Shown: positions 1 through 5,042 of the stretch, piece by piece | Layout: the number at the start of each line of letters is the position of its first letter | Position numbering within the stretch: position 1 is the stretch's first letter | Origin: JAEELC01 sp963621965 | GTDB lineage: Bacteria; Bacillota_I; Bacilli_A; Acholeplasmatales; Anaeroplasmataceae | DNA: 5,042 bases | Assembly: GCA_963621965.1 (NCBI GenBank) | Contig: CAVFGN010000067.1 | Coordinates: 1 to 5,042 of the forward strand | Reading direction: 5' to 3' | The notes under the pieces: generated by a model | Databases searched by the model: none | The model's input: the letters and a program-made list of their open reading frames with translations, nothing else | Told to the model about the DNA's origin: nothing | Position numbers and translations under genes: made by a program

Positions 1-2027
1 TTAAAAAATATTGTAAAGAAGAAAATCTTGAGGTTATACATATAGCTGATGTAACTGATGAAGCTAGACTTAAAATGTATTACAACAATACTTTATATGT
101 AAACTTAAGTAGAAAGTTTATTGATAGTGCAGGCGCTAATCATACAGCAAAATGCCATGTTTTACCTCACAAAGAAGGTAATTTCTTTGCTCGCGAGTTA
201 AAAGATGACTTCAAATCACAAGCCCTAGACTTATTAAAAGATAAGAATGCATCCTCACAAAAGGGATTAGTAGAAATGTTTGACTCTACAATTGGTAGAT
301 CTACAGTTTTAATGCCTTATGGTGGTAAATATCAATTATCTGAAACTCAAGTTTCTTGTCAAAAACTTCCTGTAGGTAATAAAAATACAACTACTGCTTC
401 AGTACTTGCATATGGCTATGATCCTTATTTAACTGAATCAAGTCCATTCCTTGGTAGCCAATATGCTGTAATTGATGCCTGTGCTAAGGTAGTAGCCAGC
501 GGTGCTAAATACAACAAGATGAGATTTAGTTATCAAGAATACTATGAAAAGATGACATCAAGTGAAAAATTCGGTCTTCCTTTTGAATCGCTTCTTGGTG
601 CAATTAAAATTCAAAATGATTTAAAACTTCCATCAATCGGTGGTAAGGATTCAATGTCAGGATCATTCAATGAATTGCATGTACCTCCTATGTTAATGGC
701 ATTTGGTATTACTACAGTAGATGCAAAGAATGTAATTTCTACTGATTTCAAGGCTGACGGAAACTATATCTATTTAATTAAACATAATCCGCTAGAGCAT
801 TTAATGCCAAACATTAAGGAATTAGATGAAAATTTCACATATGTTAACGAAAATATCGTAAACAAAAATATTGTAAGTGGATTCGCATGTGGATTTGGTG
901 GAGTACTTGAAGCGCTTGTAAAAATGTCTCTTGGTAATAAACTTGGATTCATCGTAAAGACAGATCTTAACGTATTAAATAAAGATTATGGTTCAATTGT
1001 TGTTGAATCTAAGATTAAACTTGATTATAAAAATGCAATCTTACTTGGACATGTAAGAGAAAATACATATAAGATTAATCAAACTAAGTTTACATTTGAA
1101 GAATTATACGATGCATCCTTTAAGGGTTATGCAAGTGTTTACCCAATTGATACAAACGCAAAAACTAATGCGTTTACAAAGTCAGTAACAAAAGAAAAAG
1201 TAGTTTATCCATATGACGCTATTAAAAATCCGCTTGTATATATTCCAGTATTCCCAGGAACAAACTGCGATTACGACTCTATTAAAGCTTGGAAAAAAGC
1301 TGGTGCAAAAACAGTTAGCACTGTATTTAGAAATTTAAAGAGTAGTGATGTTACTAAATCAATTCTTGAAATGAAGAAAAACATTGATAAATGTAATATC
1401 TTAATGATTGCTGGTGGTTTCTCAGCAGGTGACGAACCAGACGGATCAGGTAAGTTTATTGCGACTATCTTAAATAATGAAATTATTAAAGAAGCAATAA
1501 ACAAACTTCTTGAAAGAAAGGGTTTAATCCTTGGTATTTGTAACGGTTTCCAAGCCTTAATCAAATCTGGATTACTACCATACTCATCACTTGGTAGTTT
1601 AACTAGTGAAAGCCCTACACTATTTAGAAACGATATAAATAGACATATATCTTGTATTGCAACTACTAGAGTATGTAATACAAACTCGCCTTGGTTAAGC
1701 GGATTTAATGTTGGTGACTTACATAAAGTAGCTATATCACACGGTGAAGGTAAGTTTGTATGTTCAGATGCATTCGCTAATGTACTATTTAAAAAAGGTA
1801 TGGTTGCATTCCAATATACTGACTTAGATGGAAATATTGCGACTACTACTCCAGACAATCCTAACGGAAGTAGTTATGCAATTGAAGGTATTGTATCTGA
1901 AAATGGTCTAATTCTTGGTAAGATGGGACATAGTGAAAGATACGAACAAAACAACTTTAAAAATATTTACGGCAATAAGGAACAAAATATATTTAAGAAT
2001 GCTGTAGCTTATTTTAATAAAAAATAG
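1..2027 (+). CDS. purL: Phosphoribosylformylglycinamidine (FGAM) synthase, single-chain form, 5'-truncated by window edge
   Basis: PurL makes FGAM from FGAR, glutamine and ATP, the fourth step of cytosolic purine synthesis. The frame is open from the left edge (first full codon at 3), so the ATG at 75 is internal. About 674 residues are visible, roughly the C-terminal half of a family usually over 1,200 residues long. Counting from the codon at 3, residues up to about 400 are the second AIRS-type synthase half; GGKDSM (residues 213-218, bases 639-656) is the conserved nucleotide/substrate-binding motif. From about residue 411 (base 1233) a class I glutamine amidotransferase domain is fused on. 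It begins with FPGTNCD and has AGGFSAGD, the nucleophile Cys513 in GICNGFQ (codon 1539-1541), His580 in HGEGKF, and the His643/Glu645 pair in GHSER (bases 1926-1940). This fusion replaces the separate PurQ and PurS of Bacillus. The gene stops with TAG, 24 bases before purC. The frame shows no lesion. The 'clostridial type' subclass is inferred from recalled family motifs. Confidence 0.96.
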   Translation, partial: KKYCKEENLEVIHIADVTDEARLKMYYNNTLYVNLSRKFIDSAGANHTAKCHVLPHKEGNFFARELKDDFKSQALDLLKDKNASSQKGLVEMFDSTIGRSTVLMPYGGKYQLSETQVSCQKLPVGNKNTTTASVLAYGYDPYLTESSPFLGSQYAVIDACAKVVASGAKYNKMRFSYQEYYEKMTSSEKFGLPFESLLGAIKIQNDLKLPSIGGKDSMSGSFNELHVPPMLMAFGITTVDAKNVISTDFKADGNYIYLIKHNPLEHLMPNIKELDENFTYVNENIVNKNIVSGFACGFGGVLEALVKMSLGNKLGFIVKTDLNVLNKDYGSIVVESKIKLDYKNAILLGHVRENTYKINQTKFTFEELYDASFKGYASVYPIDTNAKTNAFTKSVTKEKVVYPYDAIKNPLVYIPVFPGTNCDYDSIKAWKKAGAKTVSTVFRNLKSSDVTKSILEMKKNIDKCNILMIAGGFSAGDEPDGSGKFIATILNNEIIKEAINKLLERKGLILGICNGFQALIKSGLLPYSSLGSLTSESPTLFRNDINRHISCIATTRVCNTNSPWLSGFNVGDLHKVAISHGEGKFVCSDAFANVLFKKGMVAFQYTDLDGNIATTTPDNPNGSSYAIEGIVSENGLILGKMGHSERYEQNNFKNIYGNKEQNIFKNAVAYFNKK

Positions 2028-2038
2028 AAAGAAACAAA

Positions 2039-2044
2039 AAGGAG
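2039..2044 (+). promoter_or_regulatory. Ribosome binding site of purC
   Basis: AAGGAG lies in the 24-base gap after the purL stop, with seven bases between it and the purC ATG at 2052. Its position fixes that ATG as the start. The surrounding gap is A-rich, and its size leaves no room for a terminator or promoter. Confidence 0.85.
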
Positions 2045-2051
2045 AATTATT

Positions 2052-2762
2052 ATGAAACAATTAGAAATGTTATATGAAGGAAAGGCAAAACAAGTTTATG
2101 CAACAGACGATAAGGATCTTATTGTAATGCACTTTAAAGATGATGCGACTGCATTCAATGGTATTAAGAAAGCCCAAATTAAAGATAAGGGAGTATTAAA
2201 CAACGAAATTACTACAATTATCTTTAATGAATTACACAAAGCAGGAATTCCTACTCACTTCGTTGAGAAATTAAACGATAGAGATCAATTATGTAAAAAG
2301 GTTACTATTTTACCTTTAGAGGTTATCGTTAGAAATATTGTAGCTGGTTCTATGGCTAAACGTTTAGGCATTGAAGAAGGTACTCACATTTCAAATACAG
2401 TATTTGAACTTTGTTATAAAAACGATCAACTTGGTGACCCACTAATCAATGAAGATCATGCGGTTGCACTTAAGGCTGCTACTTATGAAGAATTAAATAC
2501 TGTAAAAGAATTAACTTTAAAGATTAATGAAATCTTAAAGAAATTATTTGCTTCAATTAATATTACTTTAGTTGATTTCAAGATTGAATTTGGTAAAACA
2601 AGTGATGGACAAATCGTATTAGCTGATGAAATTTCACCTGATACTTGCCGTTTATGGGATTCCACAACTAATGCAAAATTAGATAAGGATAGATTCCGTC
2701 GTGATCTTGGTAAGGTTATTGAAGCTTACGAAGAAATTTTAAGAAGATTAAGCAACAGATAG
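2052..2762 (+). CDS. purC: SAICAR synthetase (phosphoribosylaminoimidazole-succinocarboxamide synthase)
   Basis: PurC joins aspartate to CAIR using ATP to form SAICAR, a cytosolic step of purine synthesis. The 236-residue protein is the normal length for the short bacterial form and is complete. Visible motifs are the N-terminal LYEGKAKQVY (residues 7-16), which forms the ATP-binding glycine/lysine loop, then FKDDATAFNG (28-37) and KKAQIKDKG (39-47). SAICAR synthetase signature 1 follows (ILPLEVIVRNIVAGS, 86-100), then signature 2 (LVDFKIEFG, 173-181) and the LADEISPDTCRLWD segment (190-203), whose acidic residues belong to the metal and nucleotide site. The start is the ATG seven bases after an AAGGAG. 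The gene follows purL by 24 bases and is followed by purF after 15, so it is very probably co-transcribed with both. No PurE, which supplies its CAIR substrate, is present in the window. Nothing in the frame looks damaged. Confidence 0.98.
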   Translation: MKQLEMLYEGKAKQVYATDDKDLIVMHFKDDATAFNGIKKAQIKDKGVLNNEITTIIFNELHKAGIPTHFVEKLNDRDQLCKKVTILPLEVIVRNIVAGSMAKRLGIEEGTHISNTVFELCYKNDQLGDPLINEDHAVALKAATYEELNTVKELTLKINEILKKLFASINITLVDFKIEFGKTSDGQIVLADEISPDTCRLWDSTTNAKLDKDRFRRDLGKVIEAYEEILRRLSNR

Positions 2763-2769
2763 AAGGAGG
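2763..2769 (+). promoter_or_regulatory. Strong ribosome binding site of purF
   Basis: AAGGAGG begins on the base right after the purC TAG stop and sits eight bases before the purF ATG at 2778. It is the longest match to the 16S anti-Shine-Dalgarno in the window and settles the purF start, which also places the expected short propeptide before the catalytic cysteine. Confidence 0.9.
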
Positions 2770-2777
2770 ATCCCTAA

Positions 2778-4184
2778 ATGGATTCTAATATCTTTAGAGG
2801 ATTACACGAAGAGTGTGGTGTATTTGGAGTATACGGAGTAGATAATGCAAGTGAACTTATCTATTTCGGGCTTCACGCACTTCAACATAGAGGCCAAGAA
2901 GGATGCGGTATAGTTAGTGTAAACGATGAAAAACTTAGCCGTGTAAAAGGTGAAGGACTAGTCAGTGAAATCTTCAATCAAGAAAAAATTAATAGTTTAA
3001 AAGGAAAATCTGGCATAGGTCACGTTAGATATGCGACTAGTGGTGGTGGAGGCATTGAAAACGTTCAACCGTTTTTATTCCGTCACCATGGTGGTGATTT
3101 TGCGCTTGCACACAACGGAAATCTTGTTAACTCAAACGAGCTTAGAAAATATCTAGAGGATAATGGTTCTATTTTCCAGTCAACATCAGATAGTGAAGTT
3201 TTAGCCCATTTGATTAAAAAAGATAGCGTAGAAACTAGCCGTATTGATGTAATTATTAGAGCTTTAAATATGCTTGAAGGTGCATTCGCATTCTTAATAA
3301 TTACTAAAGATAGATTATATGCAACTCGTGATAAATACGGTTTAAGGCCACTTTCTATAGGCTCTTTAAACGGTGGTTACGTTGTAGCTAGTGAAACGTG
3401 TGCACTAGACATTGTAGGTGCTACATTTATTCGTGATTTAAATCCTGGTGAAGTTATTGCAATCGATAACGAAGGAATTCATTCTTACGATTATTCTATG
3501 TATAAACATCACCATATGTGCGCAATGGAATATATTTATTTTAGCCGCCCTGATAGTGATATTGAAGGAATGAATGTTCATGCATTTAGAAAAGAAGCAG
3601 GTAGAAGATTGTATCAAGAATCTCCTGTTGATGCAGATATCGTTGTAGGTGTACCTGATTCGAGCTTAAGTGCCGCAATAGGATATGCAGAAGAAAGTCA
3701 CATTCCTTATGAAATGGGTTTAGTTAAAAATAAATATGTTGGTAGATCTTTTATTGAACCAAGTCAAGAAATGAGAGAAAGAGCAGTAAGAATGAAATTG
3801 TCTCCTGTAAGATCTATTGTAAACGGTAAAAAAGTTGTACTAATTGATGACTCTATTGTTAGAGGTACAACAAGTAGAAAGATTATTAAGCAACTACGAT
3901 TAGCCGGAGCTAAAGAAATACATGTACGTATTGCTTCTCCGCAAATCATTTCTCCTTGTTTTTATGGTGTAGATATTTCTACATATGAAGAACTAATTTC
4001 AGCTCAACATTCTATTGAAGAAGTTAGACAAATAATAGGTGCAGATTCACTTGCTTTTTTATCTGAAAAAAGCTTATTTGAGATTTCAAAACGTCACGAA
4101 TTATGCACTGCTTGTTTCACAGGAAAATATCCTACAGAATTATATTCATCAATTTATGATGCTAATAAAGATAATAAATTTTAA
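2778..4184 (+). CDS. purF: Amidophosphoribosyltransferase (glutamine PRPP amidotransferase), Fe-S type with propeptide
   Basis: PurF catalyses the committed first step of purine synthesis, converting PRPP and glutamine to 5-phosphoribosylamine. The protein is 468 residues and complete. Residues 1-12 look like a propeptide ahead of Cys13 (CGVFG, codon 2814-2816), the expected N-terminal nucleophile after self-cleavage. The Ntn glutaminase domain spans about 13-235, with HRGQEG (37-42), GHVRYATSG (81-89), HNGNLVN (112-118) and SDSE (137-140). The phosphoribosyltransferase domain follows, with the PRPP loop VVLIDDSIVRGTT (353-365). Cys248, Cys394, Cys443 and Cys446 sit where the Bacillus subtilis enzyme binds its 4Fe-4S cluster (the first in CAMEYIYFSRPDS, the last two in LCTACFTGKYPTE). 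An oxygen-sensitive cluster and AMP/GMP feedback inhibition are therefore likely, by family inference. The start is supported by a strong AAGGAGG eight bases upstream. The TAA stop lies ten bases before purM. The frame shows no lesion. Confidence 0.98.
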   Translation: MDSNIFRGLHEECGVFGVYGVDNASELIYFGLHALQHRGQEGCGIVSVNDEKLSRVKGEGLVSEIFNQEKINSLKGKSGIGHVRYATSGGGGIENVQPFLFRHHGGDFALAHNGNLVNSNELRKYLEDNGSIFQSTSDSEVLAHLIKKDSVETSRIDVIIRALNMLEGAFAFLIITKDRLYATRDKYGLRPLSIGSLNGGYVVASETCALDIVGATFIRDLNPGEVIAIDNEGIHSYDYSMYKHHHMCAMEYIYFSRPDSDIEGMNVHAFRKEAGRRLYQESPVDADIVVGVPDSSLSAAIGYAEESHIPYEMGLVKNKYVGRSFIEPSQEMRERAVRMKLSPVRSIVNGKKVVLIDDSIVRGTTSRKIIKQLRLAGAKEIHVRIASPQIISPCFYGVDISTYEELISAQHSIEEVRQIIGADSLAFLSEKSLFEISKRHELCTACFTGKYPTELYSSIYDANKDNKF

Positions 4185-4188
4185 GAGG
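4184..4188 (+). promoter_or_regulatory. Ribosome binding site of purM, overlapping the purF stop
   Basis: AGAGG starts on the last base of the purF TAA codon and ends six bases before the purM ATG at 4195. It is shorter than the sites of purC and purF. The overlap with the stop codon suggests that ribosomes finishing purF help start purM; that coupling is inferred from spacing alone. Confidence 0.7.
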
Positions 4189-4194
4189 TAAATT

Positions 4195-5042
4195 ATGGCA
4201 ATCGATTATGAAAATGCCGGCGTTAGTCTTGAAGCTGGCTATGATGTTGTTAAAAGAATTAAAAAACATGTAAAATCAACAGAACGTATTGGTTCAATGG
4301 GAAATATTGGTTCATTTGGTGGCATGTTTGATTTAACTAAATTAAATGTAAAAAATCCTATTTTAGTATCAGGAACTGATGGTGTTGGTACTAAACTTAA
4401 GATTGCTTTTGAAATGGATAAACATGATACTATCGGTATTGATGCGGTAGCTATGTGTGTAAATGACGTGCTTGCGCAAGGTGCTGAACCTCTAATTTTC
4501 TTAGATTATGTAGCACAAGGTAAGACTATTCCTGCTAAGGTTGAAGCTATTGTTAGTGGTATTAGTGAAGGATGTAGACAAGCAAACTGCGCTTTAGTTG
4601 GCGGTGAAACTGCCGAGATGCCTGGCATGTATGAAAATGGAGAATATGATATTGCTGGTTTTACAACAGGCGTCGTTGATAAGGATAATTTAATTGACGG
4701 AACTAAGGTAAAAGTTGGGGATGTATTACTTGGTATTGAATCAAGTGGTGTACACTCAAACGGATTTAGTTTAGTTAGAAAGATTGTAAGCGATGCTTCT
4801 CTTGATTTACATAAAGTATATCCTGCACTTGACGAAACTAAGACACTAGGTGAAGTTTTACTTACTCCTACAAATATTTATGTTCGTGAAGTGCTTGAAG
4901 TTATTCATACTCTAGATGTTCATGGCGTAGCTCATATTACAGGTGGCGGTTTCGATGAAAATATTCCTCGTATTTTAACCCCTGGTGAAGGTATTTATGT
5001 TAAAGAAGGAACTTGGCCAATTTTACCAGTATTTAAATTCCT
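4195..5042 (+). CDS. purM: Phosphoribosylformylglycinamidine cyclo-ligase (AIR synthetase), 3'-truncated by window edge
   Basis: PurM closes the imidazole ring, turning FGAM (the PurL product) into AIR with ATP. The frame is open from the ATG at 4195 to the right edge, giving 282 full codons plus two bases of a family usually about 340-350 residues long; the missing C-terminus lies outside the window. My own translation shows the AIRS-family motifs in order: YENAGV (5-10), GGMF (42-45), SGTDGVGTK (59-67, nucleotide-binding loop), DAVAMCVND (83-91), GGETAEMPGMY (136-146), GFTTGVVD (155-162), SSGVHSNGFSLVR (183-195), TPTNIYV (224-230) and HITGGGFDENIPR (247-259). The N-terminal ATP-binding AIRS domain is complete and the C-terminal AIRS domain is cut. 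The gene follows purF by ten bases with an AGAGG site six bases before the start, so it is very probably in the same transcript. The visible frame is undamaged. Confidence 0.97.
   Translation, partial: MAIDYENAGVSLEAGYDVVKRIKKHVKSTERIGSMGNIGSFGGMFDLTKLNVKNPILVSGTDGVGTKLKIAFEMDKHDTIGIDAVAMCVNDVLAQGAEPLIFLDYVAQGKTIPAKVEAIVSGISEGCRQANCALVGGETAEMPGMYENGEYDIAGFTTGVVDKDNLIDGTKVKVGDVLLGIESSGVHSNGFSLVRKIVSDASLDLHKVYPALDETKTLGEVLLTPTNIYVREVLEVIHTLDVHGVAHITGGGFDENIPRILTPGEGIYVKEGTWPILPVFKF

Noticed and set aside
75..77. ATG as a true start of a shorter purL
   Set aside because: The same frame is open to the left edge without a stop, no Shine-Dalgarno precedes the ATG, and the family is far longer than 650 residues, so this is an internal methionine.
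770..952. A 60-codon minus-strand open frame within purL
   Set aside because: It is a shadow of the AIRS half of purL with a low-complexity translation and no supporting signal.
1271..1858. A 195-codon open frame on the minus strand
   Set aside because: It lies wholly inside the purL glutaminase domain, whose + strand frame carries every catalytic motif. The minus-strand translation shows no recognisable domain and I see no clear ribosome binding site.
2028..2051. Possible terminator or promoter between purL and purC
   Set aside because: The gap is only 24 bases, A-rich, and has no inverted repeat; it is accounted for by the purC ribosome binding site.
2483..2665. A 60-codon minus-strand open frame within purC
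   Set aside because: It is antisense to the signature 2 region of PurC, which explains the base composition; no independent evidence of coding.
3764..3949. A 61-codon minus-strand open frame within purF
   Set aside because: It is antisense to the PRPP-binding loop of PurF, and its hydrophobic look comes from the complement of charged codons.
1..5042. A hidden novel system, mobile element or repeat array inside the operon
   Set aside because: Nearly every base is in one of four well-conserved purine genes with 10-24 base gaps, and I saw no repeats, inverted termini or foreign-looking composition.

Overview
The window is an uninterrupted stretch of a de novo purine (IMP) biosynthesis operon, read entirely on the + strand. 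In order it holds the 3' part of a large single-chain purL (FGAM synthase with a fused glutaminase domain), complete purC, complete purF, and the 5' part of purM, which runs off the right edge. The genes are separated by only 24, 15 and 10 bases, and each internal start has its own Shine-Dalgarno sequence. No promoter, terminator, riboswitch, RNA gene, mobile element, repeat or CRISPR array is visible, and no stretch of 300 bases lacks a gene. The operon's promoter and control region must lie upstream of the window.

The DNA is strongly AT-rich, with A/T-ending codons, AGA as the usual arginine codon and purine-rich Shine-Dalgarno sites. PurF is of the Bacillus type, with a propeptide and 4Fe-4S ligands, and PurL is of the long single-chain 'clostridial/streptococcal' type. 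Together these point to a low-GC member of the Bacillota (Firmicutes). Genus cannot be decided from this sequence. All four Trp codons seen are TGG, the three stops are TAG, TAG and TAA, and no in-frame TGA occurs, so nothing suggests the Mycoplasma code.

The enzymes cover steps 1 (PurF, PRPP to phosphoribosylamine), 4 (PurL, FGAR to FGAM), 5 (PurM, FGAM to AIR) and the SAICAR step (PurC, CAIR plus aspartate). PurD, PurN or PurT, PurE, PurB and PurH are needed to complete IMP synthesis and are not in the window; some may lie just outside it.

I see no sign of a new system. All four reading frames keep their family's key motifs and show no frameshift. The few points worth a second look are the order purL-purC-purF-purM, the non-standard residues around the PurL glutaminase His-Glu pair, and the contrast in ribosome-binding-site strength within the operon.
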